The position numbers and the translations under genes were made by a program. A stretch of 64,000 bases of DNA from Microcoleus sp. EPA2 (lineage in GTDB: Bacteria > Cyanobacteriota > Cyanobacteriia > Cyanobacteriales > Microcoleaceae), in NCBI GenBank assembly GCA_020882975.1, contig JAHRFD010000002.1, forward strand, positions 380,039 to 444,038, given 5' to 3'. How positions within the stretch are numbered: the first letter of the stretch is position 1; every line of letters starts with the position of its first letter. This document shows positions 8,170-17,203 of this stretch, in pieces. Under the pieces are notes generated by a model. That model saw nothing but the letters and a program-made list of their open reading frames with translations, did no database searches and had not been told where the DNA came from.

Positions 8170-11100
8170 TTACCATTGCAAACCCTGATTCAACAAAGCT
8201 GTAGCTGCCTCGCTATCGAGAGGTTTAGAGAAGAAGTATCCCTGACCGTACTCGCAGCCTAGGAGCCGTAATTGAGCCAATTGAACGGCGGTTTCGACAC
8301 CTTCGGCCACTACCTCCATCCCCAAACTGCGAGCTAACATGACGATCGCCCTGACGATTTCCAAATTTTCACCTGTTTCTCCGATGCGGCTGACAAAAGA
8401 GCGATCGATTTTCAAAGTATTGATCGGGAATTTATGCAAATAACTTAAAGAAGAATAACCAGTTCCGAAATCATCAATACAAAGCTCAATTCCCAAATCT
8501 CTCAAATGAGAAAGCATCGCCGCTGCCGCTTCCCCATCTTGCATCACTACACTCTCCGTAATCTCCAACTTCAACCAACGAGCATCCACCCCTGTTTCCT
8601 GCAAAACTTGTTTAATTTGTTCGATGGAATCCGGCTGTTCAAACTGTCTCCCGGAGAGATTTACAGCTATTGTTAGCGGTGAATCCTTGGCTGGTAATTG
8701 CAAATTTTGCCACTGGATAATTTGACGGCAACTTTCATTCAAAACCCACAAACCCAAGGGCATAATTAGGCCAGTTTCCTCCGCCATGGCAATGAATTCC
8801 ATCGGAGAAACCAAACCCCGTTCGGGATGCAGCCAGCGGACGAGGGACTCAAATCCTGCGACTAAGCCAGTTTTTAAACTAACAATTGGTTGGTAGTAAA
8901 CAGTAAAAGGACATTCTAATTTTTGACTAAAAATATGAGATTTTTGATGTTCTAAGGAACGATTAGTTTCGTACAGAGACGAATTTTCTCCATGACTGCC
9001 CCATCGCAAATCTAACATTGAATATTTCAAATTCAGTTCTTCTATGGACTGCCGCAAATCATTTTCCAAGTGCATCAAAGCCACAGCACGAGTGTGCATG
9101 GCACTGGTAAACACTTCATAGCGAGCTTTGCCGAGAGATTTTGCCCGGTACATGGCAATATCAGCATCTCGCAAGATATCTCCGGGCCACTGATATTCCT
9201 CACTACTCAAAGCAATGCCAATGCTAGCAGTAATAGAAACTTTATTTCCCTCTAAATGTAGGGGTCGTTCGATCGCCTTTTGAATTTGCTTGGCTTGGGT
9301 GATGGCATCTTCCACACCTTGAATTTCCTCCAATAAAATCACAAACTCATCTCCGCCCAAACGAGCTGCGGTATCACCAGGACGCAAACAAGTCAAGAGA
9401 CGGCGAGCAATGCCCAGTAGCAGCCGATCGCCCGTGCGGTGTCCCTGGCTGTCATTAATCACCTTAAACCTGTCCAAATCGAGAAACAGTACCGCAAACT
9501 GATAGTTAGGATGCCGTTTGACACGAGCAAAAGCTTGGCCCAACCGGTCTGTCAACAAAGCCCGGTTGGGTAAATCGGTCAAAGCATCATGCAAAGCATC
9601 GTGCAATAACTTATCTTCTGCCATTTTGCGCTCGGTGACATCGTGGCAGTTGACCACAATTCCCCGCACTGAAGGTTCCGCGAGTAAATTCGTCGCCACC
9701 GCTTCCAAAACGCACCAGAAACCATCCTTATGCCACACTCGATATTCTGCCAGTCCCAGGCCTACTCTTGGCATTTGGATGATACCTTTAAACACTTGAC
9801 CCACCATGGGCAATTCGTCGGGGTGAATCAGCTCAAATACAGACCTACCAAGAACTTCCGCCGTCGGATAGCCCAAAATCCGCTCTAGGGAAGGAGAGAC
9901 ATAGCGACAGAAACCTTTCTCGTCGAGAATTACAATAATATCTCTAGCATTTTCAATCAGCGATCGAAAGCGCTTCTCACTTTGTCGCAGTTCTTGCTCC
10001 GTGCGTTTGCGATCGGTAATATCGGTATTCATGTAAATCTGACCGACTATTGTCCCCGTGGAGTCTTTAATCGCATCGGCCCGCAACAACACTTGCAAAA
10101 TCTTGCCACTTTTGGTGATTTTGGTAACTTCACCACACCAAGAATAACCGTGGGCGATCGCTTCGAGCACCTCCTGGGCAACGGCCGCATCAGCAAAAAT
10201 GGTGTGTATCCCCCCAGCATTCCTGAATTCTGCTACGGTTTCGTATTCAAATAGTTGAGAAAAAGATTGATTTTGATAGATGTGAGTACCGGAGACATCG
10301 GCCATGCCGATCGCATCACTGGAACTTTCCACCGCCTTGCGAGTCAACACCAGAGCCTCTTCTGCCTGCTTGCGTTCGGTGATGTCAATCCCCACCAAAC
10401 AGGCTGCTTTGCCCCCATCGTACTTTTGAGCCACAATCAAATAATGTCCCGCCGACTGGCCATCGGTGGTTTTGACCTTGGTGGAAAGTTCTTTGACTAC
10501 TTCTGTAGCATTGCTGGCAAAAAAACCCCCCAAAAAAGAGTAAAAATCCGAACTCACGCCCAGAAAGCCGATATCTTGGCCTACGAAAGCCGAAGGCGGT
10601 AAACCGTGAAGTTTGGCTAAATGTTGATTAACCCCCAAATAGCGCAAATCCGAGCTCACCCAAGATACTGTTCCGGGAACTGCTTCCAAAATAGTTTGCA
10701 GTTGGTCATTAGTTTGCTGCAACTCCTGCTGGACTTCTATGCTTTCGGATAAGTCTGATAAAATTCCGACGAAGTGAGTCAAATACCCCCTCTCGTCTCG
10801 CACCGGAGATAGGAACAACTTATTCCAAAAAGGAGTACCGTCTTTGCGGTAGTTTTTGATCACCACCTGACATTCTAGACCTTTGGCGATCGCCTCATGG
10901 AGGTTAGCGACGGTAGCCGGATCGGTATCAGGACCTTGCAAAAAGCGACAGTTGCGCCCCAATATTTCGTGGCTAGAGTAACCTGTAATCCTTTCAAAGC
11001 CTGGATTGCAATAAATTATGGGATAGTCGGGGGCTAGAGCATCAGCAATGACAATACCATTGGTGGTAGCAGCCAAAGCTCGATCCCGAAGCCACAGTGA

Positions 11101-11178
11101 TTGTGACCCATTATTGCGATCGCCAACCTCCCCGACTCCACCTAAATTAAAAATTGACTGGTTCTCCCGATTTCCCAT
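8170..11178 (-). CDS. LOV-PAS-PAS-PAS-GGDEF-EAL cyclic-di-GMP signalling protein
   Basis: 1002 residues. Residues 33-145 form a LOV-type PAS domain with GRNCRFLQG (flavin-reactive Cys77) and NYRKDGTPFWN. Three more PAS/PAC units follow to about residue 525. The GGDEF domain has an intact ARLGGDEFVILLEE active site, and the EAL domain reads FESLVRW with later acidic residues (ITESV, DDFGTGYSS) kept. The protein may therefore both make and break c-di-GMP under blue-light control. An oddity is that the LOV glutamine expected in the F-G-x-Q strand is Leu140 (FVGILSD). In AsLOV2 that glutamine passes on the light signal. There is no membrane segment, so it is probably cytosolic. The heptamer array abuts its stop codon. 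Confidence 0.92.
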   Translation of the reverse strand: MGNRENQSIFNLGGVGEVGDRNNGSQSLWLRDRALAATTNGIVIADALAPDYPIIYCNPGFERITGYSSHEILGRNCRFLQGPDTDPATVANLHEAIAKGLECQVVIKNYRKDGTPFWNKLFLSPVRDERGYLTHFVGILSDLSESIEVQQELQQTNDQLQTILEAVPGTVSWVSSDLRYLGVNQHLAKLHGLPPSAFVGQDIGFLGVSSDFYSFLGGFFASNATEVVKELSTKVKTTDGQSAGHYLIVAQKYDGGKAACLVGIDITERKQAEEALVLTRKAVESSSDAIGMADVSGTHIYQNQSFSQLFEYETVAEFRNAGGIHTIFADAAVAQEVLEAIAHGYSWCGEVTKITKSGKILQVLLRADAIKDSTGTIVGQIYMNTDITDRKRTEQELRQSEKRFRSLIENARDIIVILDEKGFCRYVSPSLERILGYPTAEVLGRSVFELIHPDELPMVGQVFKGIIQMPRVGLGLAEYRVWHKDGFWCVLEAVATNLLAEPSVRGIVVNCHDVTERKMAEDKLLHDALHDALTDLPNRALLTDRLGQAFARVKRHPNYQFAVLFLDLDRFKVINDSQGHRTGDRLLLGIARRLLTCLRPGDTAARLGGDEFVILLEEIQGVEDAITQAKQIQKAIERPLHLEGNKVSITASIGIALSSEEYQWPGDILRDADIAMYRAKSLGKARYEVFTSAMHTRAVALMHLENDLRQSIEELNLKYSMLDLRWGSHGENSSLYETNRSLEHQKSHIFSQKLECPFTVYYQPIVSLKTGLVAGFESLVRWLHPERGLVSPMEFIAMAEETGLIMPLGLWVLNESCRQIIQWQNLQLPAKDSPLTIAVNLSGRQFEQPDSIEQIKQVLQETGVDARWLKLEITESVVMQDGEAAAAMLSHLRDLGIELCIDDFGTGYSSLSYLHKFPINTLKIDRSFVSRIGETGENLEIVRAIVMLARSLGMEVVAEGVETAVQLAQLRLLGCEYGQGYFFSKPLDSEAATALLNQGLQW

Positions 11179-11236
11179 CAGCCGAACTTTGAACCAAACC
11201 TCTACAATTTCGGAGTTTTTCTTACTTTAACGTTTT

Positions 11237-11340
11237 TCAGGACTTACGCAAGCCCAATCTTATTTCCCTACTAAAATACTCCATATTTCGCGCAGTAGCT
11301 CTAGTACGCGATGGGTAAAGCCCCCATCCCTAAAGGGAGC
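11237..11340. repeat. Solo element end and short hairpin
   Basis: AGGACTTACGCA at about 11241 matches the terminal motif of the MITE-like element at 13395-13503. A hairpin CCATCCCTAAAGGGAG near 11328 resembles the stem-loops at TnpB-element ends. Neither has a partner end nearby, so these are probably relics. Confidence 0.4.
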
Positions 11341-11549
11341 GGCTGGTATAAACCACCGGCGTTAAATACAGCGTCACAATTTGGGAAAACAGCAAACCAC
11401 CGACAACTGCAATTCCCAACGGGCGGCGGGCTGCCGAACCATCACCCAGTCCCAGGGCGATCGGCAAAGTTCCCATTGGGCAGTAAACCATAGCTCATCA
11501 AACCAAATATAACTATACCTACCATGACTAAGGTAGTCATTACTGGTTT
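11341..11549 (-). pseudogene. Remnant of an RND (AcrB/HAE1) efflux pump gene with a large internal deletion
   Basis: On the minus strand, bases 11549-11478 encode [20 protein letters not shown], the N-terminal membrane helix typical of RND pumps. After a frame change, 11476-11341 encode [20 protein letters not shown] and then [14 protein letters not shown], the motif found near the C-terminal end of the same pumps. About 900 or more residues between them are missing. No start or stop codon makes sense of the whole. An intact but different RND gene lies at 58.3-61.6 kb. Confidence 0.8.
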
Positions 11550-11658
11550 GCATAGGCGATAGCATGACCCCAGACAATTTATTAGCTGTCGCCAGATATT
11601 TACTCCAGTCATGCTACAGCCTATAGGAATATATTTGCCTAACACAGATGCACCCAAA

Positions 11659-12129
11659 CTATTTCCCTGGTTGACCGCGAGGCGGCGTAATATTAATTAG
11701 CGGCAAGCTGTTGTTTCCTCCCATGACTGTGGGAAACTTACCGTCCCATTTTTCAATTGCTTGCTGCTGCAAAATTTCTGGAGTTAATGTTAGTCGCTGC
11801 AAGCGCTGGGCTTCTGCTTGACCTTTGGCGCGGTTAATTTCGGCTTGAGCATCTTGGGTGGCTTTTTTGACTGTAAATTCTGCTTGTTTAGCTTCTTGTT
11901 CTGCTATTTGTTTAGCTTCGATGGCTTTACTAAATTCTGGAGAAAAGCCAAAATTTATCAAGGAAACATCTCTGACTATGACGCCGTAAGGTTCCAATCG
12001 CTTTTTGAGGCTGTTGTCGATTTCTGTTTTGAGTTCCGTCCGCTTAGTAATAATTTCTTCTGCTGTTTTTTTAGAGGTTGCTGCTTTATAGAGACTCAGG
12101 TTGTAACGACGTATTTTCATGGGAAACAC
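11659..12129 (-). pseudogene. Prohibitin/SPFH (band 7) protein, N-terminally truncated
   Basis: The 156-residue frame starts inside the SPFH fold: TAEEIITKRTELKTEIDNSL and GVIVRDVSLINFGFSPEFSK, then a coiled coil KQIAEQEAKQAEFTVKKA, and a C-terminal PEILQQQAIEKWDGKFP motif typical of prohibitins. A whole family member has about 270-290 residues with an N-terminal membrane helix, and roughly the first 110 are missing here. The first 15 residues (MFPMKIRRYNLSLYK) do not look like the family. It is therefore probably a 5'-truncated relic next to another relic (RND). Expression from the internal ATG cannot be excluded. Confidence 0.65.
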
Positions 12130-12443
12130 TATTTGTATAAATTTGTTAATTTGTATTAGGCTATTTAGCCCTTTAATTAAGATCGTAACTTGCGATTTAG
12201 GATATTGCCTTTCATAAATTCATTTATTTAATTCATAAAAGTCATAGGGTTGTGAGTATCTAAAATTACCTTCACAGTGTCAGTAATAAGACTCTGACTA
12301 AAAAAAATAAGGGCTATCCGATCGCCTTCAAGGGGCCAAGAAAATTTATCGCCATCAAATATAAAGAAATCAAGTTCAAAAATGCGACAGAATAGGTTAA
12401 GGTTAGATGAGAGCGGTTGAATTGATGTCAAATTGAGGTCTAA
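12130..12443. other. Gene-free stretch before endonuclease V
   Basis: The sequence is A/T rich. A minus-strand frame (about 12228-12420) encodes FDGDKFSWPLEGDRIAL, which looks protein-like but lacks a sensible start, so it may be the tail of another lost gene. No RNA gene, terminator or operator was recognised. Confidence 0.35.
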
Positions 12444-13097
12444 ATGCAGCAGCAACACCCTTGGCCAGAGACAATTGAAGAGGCGATCGCTATTCAAGAA
12501 CAACTCCGGTCATTGGTAATTGCCGAAAACCAACTGTCAACAGTGCGGTACGTTGCAGGGGTAGATGTGGGCTATCACAGTTCAGATGCGGTTTCGCAGG
12601 CTGCTGTAACGGTTCTGAGCTTTCCCGATTTACAGTTACAACAGCAGGCGACGGCTTGTAGTGTGACTGCTTTCCCTTACGTTCCCGGCTTCCTGTCTTT
12701 TCGAGAAGTGCCAGCCGTTCTCCAGGCTTTAGAAAAGCTAGATCTGATGCCAGACTTAATATTGTGCGATGGTCAAGGGTTGGCTCATCCGCGCAGGTTC
12801 GGTCTGGCCTGCCATTTGGGAGTTTTGACCTCAATTGCGACCATCGGAGTTGCTAAAACTCGATTTATTGGGGAACATTCAGAAGTAGGTTTAGAGCGGG
12901 GGAGTTGGCAGCCTTTGCAAGATTGCGGACAAACTGTAGGTGCAGCACTGAGAACTCAAACAGGAGTAAAACCGATTTATGTTTCGATCGGTCATAAGGT
13001 AGACTTAGTAAGTGCGATCGATTACGTGCTGCGCTGCGCCCTGAAATATCGCTTGCCAGAAACAACGCGATCGGCAGACCAGTTAACATCTGGATAA
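12444..13097 (+). CDS. nfi: Endonuclease V (deoxyinosine 3'-endonuclease)
   Basis: 217 residues, the usual family length. The catalytic Asp is in VAGVDVGYHS (about residue 40), the substrate-binding wedge and Glu in YVPGFLSFREVPAVL, and a further Asp in ILCDGQGLAHPRRFGLACHLG. The C-terminal part keeps GVAKTRFIG and YVSIGHKVDL. The enzyme nicks DNA one base 3' of deaminated adenine (hypoxanthine) and starts alternative excision repair in the cytosol. ATG 12444 gives the normal N-terminus. It is a stand-alone gene, and HIP1 motifs within it show it is native to the genome. Confidence 0.93.
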   Translation: MQQQHPWPETIEEAIAIQEQLRSLVIAENQLSTVRYVAGVDVGYHSSDAVSQAAVTVLSFPDLQLQQQATACSVTAFPYVPGFLSFREVPAVLQALEKLDLMPDLILCDGQGLAHPRRFGLACHLGVLTSIATIGVAKTRFIGEHSEVGLERGSWQPLQDCGQTVGAALRTQTGVKPIYVSIGHKVDLVSAIDYVLRCALKYRLPETTRSADQLTSG

Positions 13098-13670
13098 TTG
13101 GCTAGGCCGGAAGACATCGACAAAATCAAAAGTAAAAAGACAAAAAAGTATCCCTCTTTGGACTTTTGACTTTTAGTGATTGAGGTGTCGCCTGCTGTGA
13201 AAAAATCCTTTGAGTCGAGAAACATTGGGTTTTTGGTTCCATCCTTCCAGCGAAATAAAAAATGACTATACCTGAGAAAGAGGTATCAAAGTCGGGAGAT
13301 TGTTAGAGTGATTCAAAGACAGTAACTCGGTTAAAGATTGACTCAGGAAACTTACAGCGCCAAATGTGAAACATTTTTGCTTCACATTGGTAAATTAGGA
13401 CTTATGCCAGAAAAAACACAAGGAACCGGGTTTTTTAAATCTTGTCGCTGGCTGTAACGATGTTTTTTCGTAAAAAAAACCAGGCTTCTGCATAAGTCCT
13501 ATAAACTCATGAACCGATCGTCCTTCTGGTGAAACCTATGGTTTAAACTGGTATGATGACGTTTCATGATTTACGGCCACAAACCCGATCGCTGACTTGG
13601 ATTACCAACTACAGTGGCAGACTAAGGTGCGATCGATCCAAACAATTAGACAAAAAACAAGGAGACAGTC
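13098..13670. other. Gene-free stretch with a MITE-like element
   Basis: No protein or RNA gene is supported over 573 bases. The main content is the inverted-repeat element at 13395-13503. HIP1-like CGATCG cores occur at about 13515-13635. The ribosome site AAGGAG for the KGG protein lies at the right edge (about 13660). Confidence 0.6.
13395..13503. mobile_element. MITE-like element with AGGACTTATGC ends
   Basis: Terminal inverted repeats TTAGGACTTATGC and GCATAAGTCCTATAA enclose about 85 bases with no coding capacity. The inside contains a GGTTTTTT tract facing an AAAAAAAACC tract, so the whole element can fold on itself. It has the size and structure of a non-autonomous inverted-repeat element. 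A single end of the same type (AGGACTTACGCA) lies at about 11241. Confidence 0.7.
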
Positions 13671-13901
13671 ATGGCTGAAAAAAGCAAACGCGGATTCGCT
13701 TCTATGGACGCAGAAAAACAGCGCGCAATTGCTAGCAAAGGCGGAAAAGCTGCCCACGCTAAAGGTACTGCCCACGAATTTACTTCGGAAGAAGCGAGAC
13801 AAGCAGGTCAAAAAGGCGGCGAAGCTGTCAGCAGAAATCGGGAGCACATGGCTCAAATTGGTCGCGAAGGTGGCCGGAAAAGCCGCAAAACCGAAGCTTA
13901 A
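13671..13901 (+). CDS. KGG-repeat (Con-10-like) stress protein
   Basis: 76 residues, highly charged, with three GG-containing repeats: AIASKGGKAAH, EARQAGQKGGEAV and AQIGREGGRKS, plus the N-terminal RGFASMD motif. This is the KGG/Con-10 stress-induced family, also known from GsiB-like proteins, predicted to be hydrophilic and disordered. A strong AAGGAG site lies before the ATG. The molecular role is not known; relatives are induced by general stress or desiccation. It is a single gene, followed about 150 bases later by an intrinsic terminator. Confidence 0.85.
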   Translation: MAEKSKRGFASMDAEKQRAIASKGGKAAHAKGTAHEFTSEEARQAGQKGGEAVSRNREHMAQIGREGGRKSRKTEA

Positions 13902-14050
13902 GTCTGCTAGCAATCCACACACTTAAGGAAATGTGGTTTGACAGTACGATGAGTCAAGCAATTAGGCAACACTGTTGAGAGTAGAAAAAAATGCAGGCGC
14001 TAACAGCTTGCAAACACCAATTTCTCTCTCGACCAAAGTCAATCCAATAG

Positions 14051-14078
14051 AAAAAAGCCCCCCTGGTGGGGCTTTTTT
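14051..14078 (+). terminator. Rho-independent terminator
   Basis: A stem of AAAAGCCCC pairing with GGGGCTTTT around a CCCTGGT loop runs into a T-run. It lies 150 bases after the KGG gene and just before the FHA gene, and would end transcripts from the KGG gene. Confidence 0.85.
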
Positions 14079-14130
14079 GTTTGGATAATTATGGGTAAAA
14101 TTTTTCTATATCTGAGGAAGCAACAAAATC

Positions 14131-14661
14131 ATGACAAACCAGCTTACTTTAGAATGGACTGAGGCTGGGGTGCGTAAACGTCAGACCATTGAAAACGGAC
14201 AGCCGAGCAAAAATCTGGGAACGGTGAGGATCGGCCGCGACCCCGGTAAATGCGATATAATATTGTCCCATCCAACGGTATCGGGACTTCACATCGAAAT
14301 ATTTTTTAATCCCGCATCCCAGGAGTTTGAATTGCGAAATTTGCGCCCAAGCAATCCGTCACTGGTAGATGGGAAAATTCTCCCCCAAGGGGAGGCAAAA
14401 TTGAGGTCTGGTAGTCGCATCCGTTTAGGTGAAGTAGAACTGGAGGTGGTTTCGGTATCGGCAACGGAGGTTGGGATTGTGCCGACGGTGTTGCTATGGG
14501 AGAAACAGACTCAAGTTTCTGCCCAGCCCACGGTGCCTTCAACCTATGGTTTGCTCTGTCCTAAGTGTGCTCGCACTTCGCCCTATGCTCAATTGAGTGC
14601 TGGGTGTCCCTGGTGTGGTACTTCTTTGGCGGCTGCTGCTAGTGTGTTTCTTTCGCCTTAA
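14131..14661 (+). CDS. FHA domain protein with C-terminal zinc ribbon
   Basis: 176 residues. An FHA fold occupies about residues 25-105: VRIGRDPGKCDIIL, then HPTVSGLHIEIFF with the conserved Gly-Arg, Ser and His positions, and SNPSLVDG in place of the usual xNGT loop. FHA domains bind phosphothreonine peptides. Residues 140-165 hold CPKCARTSPYA and CPWCGTS, two CxxC pairs that should bind zinc. The next gene also begins with an FHA domain, so the two may share a Ser/Thr kinase input; no kinase is in the window. They are about 90 bases apart and on the same strand. The precise role is unknown. Confidence 0.85.
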   Translation: MTNQLTLEWTEAGVRKRQTIENGQPSKNLGTVRIGRDPGKCDIILSHPTVSGLHIEIFFNPASQEFELRNLRPSNPSLVDGKILPQGEAKLRSGSRIRLGEVELEVVSVSATEVGIVPTVLLWEKQTQVSAQPTVPSTYGLLCPKCARTSPYAQLSAGCPWCGTSLAAAASVFLSP

Positions 14662-14748
14662 TCGCAGTTGAAGTCAGGGGAGATTAGGGCCTAGACTTAA
14701 GTTTAAAGAATTGCAGATGCTACGATCGCGGATGTTTAAAAAATAGTA

Positions 14749-16752
14749 ATGAATTCTCAACCTTGGCGCCTGCGACTGACTTGGGTAGATACTGTTACCG
14801 GGGATCGGCGCTCCCCCATATTTGACTTACCCATCGCTTTAGGACGAGTTTTTGAAGCTATGCCTGCTACCATTAATGGCGATCGAGTTTCTCGAATTGA
14901 GCTCAAAAGCAGTCAAGTTTCTCGCTTCCACGCCGTGATTGCCTCCGAAGCCAATAGTATCGTCGTAACTGACACTGGCAGTCGCAACGGTACTTTTGTC
15001 AATGGGGTGCGCCAAACTCGGTGCGTGCTGGCCAATGGCGATATGCTACAAATAGGACCCTACGCGATCGGCATTTCTTTTGCGGTTAATTCCATAGAAA
15101 CACCCTCTGTCAATTCTCATATTTTCTTTAACCCCCAGACAAATGGCCCCGACTCCGCCATCGAACAACCTGGGGTGTCGGCACCTTCGGCCAACGTCAG
15201 TAGAGGGGAGTTTCCGCCCATCGCATTTTTGCACGCCTCTGAGGTGACAATCCGATCGATCCAATCCATGGGAGTACCCGTCGCAGAGATTGATTGGGCA
15301 GCCGTTGGAGGGGGTTTGGGCAGCTTTATTTGGGTGGATTTGCTGAGAATTTGTGGGGTGAAGAGCGATCGAATTGCGGTTTTGGGCATGGAAAATCAGC
15401 CTTACGCCCGCTACCGTCGGTTATGTCTGAATTCTCAAATTCCGCTCCACGAACGGCTTAGATCGAATTCTGACTCTTGTCCAGACAATATTTGGGGTTG
15501 GCCTCCCTATGCGCTGCGGGAAGCTGGGCAGGAATTGCTCAAGGGTCACTTGGGGGTGTCCCTGAAGTTGATGTGGCAGGTGTTTGCGGAACCGACTTTT
15601 GCTGAAACTTATACGCCTCGCGCGGGGAATGTGTTTGATTCTATTGACAGGGAGGTCGATCGCATTGGCTGGAATCAGATGTTTCGCTATGCTAGGGTGC
15701 GGGGAATTCGCAAAACAGATGACGGTAGGTACGCGATCGCTTATTCTAAATCCAATGCCCAGCAACGGGAACACGCTTTTTTGATCGCCAAATACGTGCA
15801 TTTAGCCACGGGCTATCCAGCCATTCAATTTTTGCCCGACTTGCAAGCTTATCGCGAAATCACCCAGGATTTTAAGTCCGTGGTGAATGCTTACGAAAAC
15901 CACGACGATGTTTATAAACAGTTGGAATCCCGTGGTGGAACTGTGTTGTTGCGCGGGCGGGGAATTGTGGCTTCGCGGGTGGTGCAGCGACTCTACGAAG
16001 CCAGACAACGCAACCAGAATATTCAAGTATTGCATTTGATGCGATCGCCCAAACCTGTTGGCAATACCTTTAATCTCGCACAAAGAAGCGTTGAAAATCA
16101 CTATGAATTTCAACCTTTCAATTGGCCGAAAGCTTGCTGGGGCGGAGAATTACGGGTGGTGTTGGAAAAGGCCCCAGCGGAATTGATGCCCCAGTTGCTG
16201 ACAGATTGGGGTGGGACTACTACTGCTAGCCGCAGCGACTGGCGACGTATGGTACAAGAGGGTTTGAGTCAAGGATGGTATCAGATTACCTTTGGGGAAG
16301 TGGAGCGAGTTGAGCGCGACAGTCGAAACCGCACGGTGACTTATATTCGGGAAAAAGAACTCAAGGGACAAATTCAGTTAGAGGCTGATTTTATTATTGA
16401 TGCTACGGGTTTGGATGCGAAGGTGAAAACCAGTCCTTTGCTGGAGGATTTGGTGGTGCAATACAATCTCCCACTGAATGGATTGGGACGTTTGAGCGTG
16501 CAAAAGGATTTTGAGGTATTCTCCATGCGGAATGCTTCTGGGAGTAAGGGGGATGGGCGGATGTACGCAGCGGGTGCGATTACTTTGGGGGGTCATTATG
16601 CGCCGGTGGACAGTTTTTTGGGCTTGCAGTATGCTGGTTTGCGATCGGTGGAAAGTCTCGCCAAAGCCAAGGCTCCTGGTGTTCGGAAATTGAGCGTTGT
16701 GCGATCGTTAGTACAATGGTTAAAGTGGATTTTCAATCAATCACCAGGCTAA
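14749..16752 (+). CDS. FHA domain fused to an FAD/NAD(P)-dependent oxidoreductase-like domain
   Basis: 667 residues. Residues 20-115 form an FHA domain with VSRFHAVIAS and SRNGTFVNGV, a full phosphothreonine-binding signature. From about residue 180 a long Rossmann-type part follows. WAAVGGGLGSFIWVDLLR resembles a dinucleotide-binding glycine turn, IAVLGMENQPYARYRRLC follows it, and FIIDATGLDAKV near residue 545 matches the late ATG motif of flavin monooxygenases. The C-terminus (MYAAGAITLGGHYAPVDSFLGLQYAGLRS) fits an FAD-binding closing motif. The substrate is unknown; N-hydroxylating or ferredoxin-linked oxidoreductases are distant candidates. The fusion suggests recruitment of the enzyme by phosphorylated partners. 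The start follows from the intact FHA N-terminus. Confidence 0.75.
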   Translation: MNSQPWRLRLTWVDTVTGDRRSPIFDLPIALGRVFEAMPATINGDRVSRIELKSSQVSRFHAVIASEANSIVVTDTGSRNGTFVNGVRQTRCVLANGDMLQIGPYAIGISFAVNSIETPSVNSHIFFNPQTNGPDSAIEQPGVSAPSANVSRGEFPPIAFLHASEVTIRSIQSMGVPVAEIDWAAVGGGLGSFIWVDLLRICGVKSDRIAVLGMENQPYARYRRLCLNSQIPLHERLRSNSDSCPDNIWGWPPYALREAGQELLKGHLGVSLKLMWQVFAEPTFAETYTPRAGNVFDSIDREVDRIGWNQMFRYARVRGIRKTDDGRYAIAYSKSNAQQREHAFLIAKYVHLATGYPAIQFLPDLQAYREITQDFKSVVNAYENHDDVYKQLESRGGTVLLRGRGIVASRVVQRLYEARQRNQNIQVLHLMRSPKPVGNTFNLAQRSVENHYEFQPFNWPKACWGGELRVVLEKAPAELMPQLLTDWGGTTTASRSDWRRMVQEGLSQGWYQITFGEVERVERDSRNRTVTYIREKELKGQIQLEADFIIDATGLDAKVKTSPLLEDLVVQYNLPLNGLGRLSVQKDFEVFSMRNASGSKGDGRMYAAGAITLGGHYAPVDSFLGLQYAGLRSVESLAKAKAPGVRKLSVVRSLVQWLKWIFNQSPG

Positions 16753-16772
16753 AATTCCTCATCAAAAATCCG

Positions 16773-17201
16773 ATGACTCCTACCTTATTTGGTCGCTGGC
16801 AAACTCGAATCTTGTTATTTGCAACTGTAGGCGTTTTAGCCACACTGCCTTTTTTCATGGGTTTAATTGGCTCCCAATCAGGAGCCATATTTTTCAGAAT
16901 TTTAGCCTATGTAGGCATTTTTGGCATGGGTTGGGATATTTTATATATCTACATTCAGCATTTCCGTTGGGACCGAGATTGGCCTGGTGCTTTTCAATTC
17001 CTGGCGGGAATTTGGGAAGCAATTTTTGTGTTATTTTTAATCAAAATTGTCGGTTTACCCGGCATACCTCCGCAGGATTTGGAATTGAGGGCTTTTGGTT
17101 TGCACTACAGTTTTGTCTGGCTAGCGATTTATTTGGCTTCCCAAACATTAATGCGGATTTTGTTTCCCTACTGGCGTTTTCGTGGCGGCCAGTGGCTTTG
17201 A
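16773..17201 (+). CDS. Four-helix membrane protein of unknown function
   Basis: The frame is open from ATG 16716, inside the preceding gene. The second ATG at 16773 (MTPTLFGRW) starts 20 bases after that gene's stop and is preferred. The protein of about 142 residues has four hydrophobic segments (LLFATVGVLATLPFFMGLIG, ILAYVGIFGMGWDILYIYI, FLAGIWEAIFVLFLIKIVGL, FVWLAIYLASQTLMRILF) and a basic Arg-rich end. I do not recognise the family. Its tight spacing behind the FHA-oxidoreductase suggests a common transcript, and it may serve as a membrane partner. Confidence 0.7.
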   Translation: MTPTLFGRWQTRILLFATVGVLATLPFFMGLIGSQSGAIFFRILAYVGIFGMGWDILYIYIQHFRWDRDWPGAFQFLAGIWEAIFVLFLIKIVGLPGIPPQDLELRAFGLHYSFVWLAIYLASQTLMRILFPYWRFRGGQWL

Positions 17202-17203
17202 TG

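Noticed and set aside
12228-12503. Minus-strand frame of 91 residues
   Set aside because: It overlaps the start of endonuclease V and has no family match; only the FDGDKFSWPLEGDR part looks protein-like.
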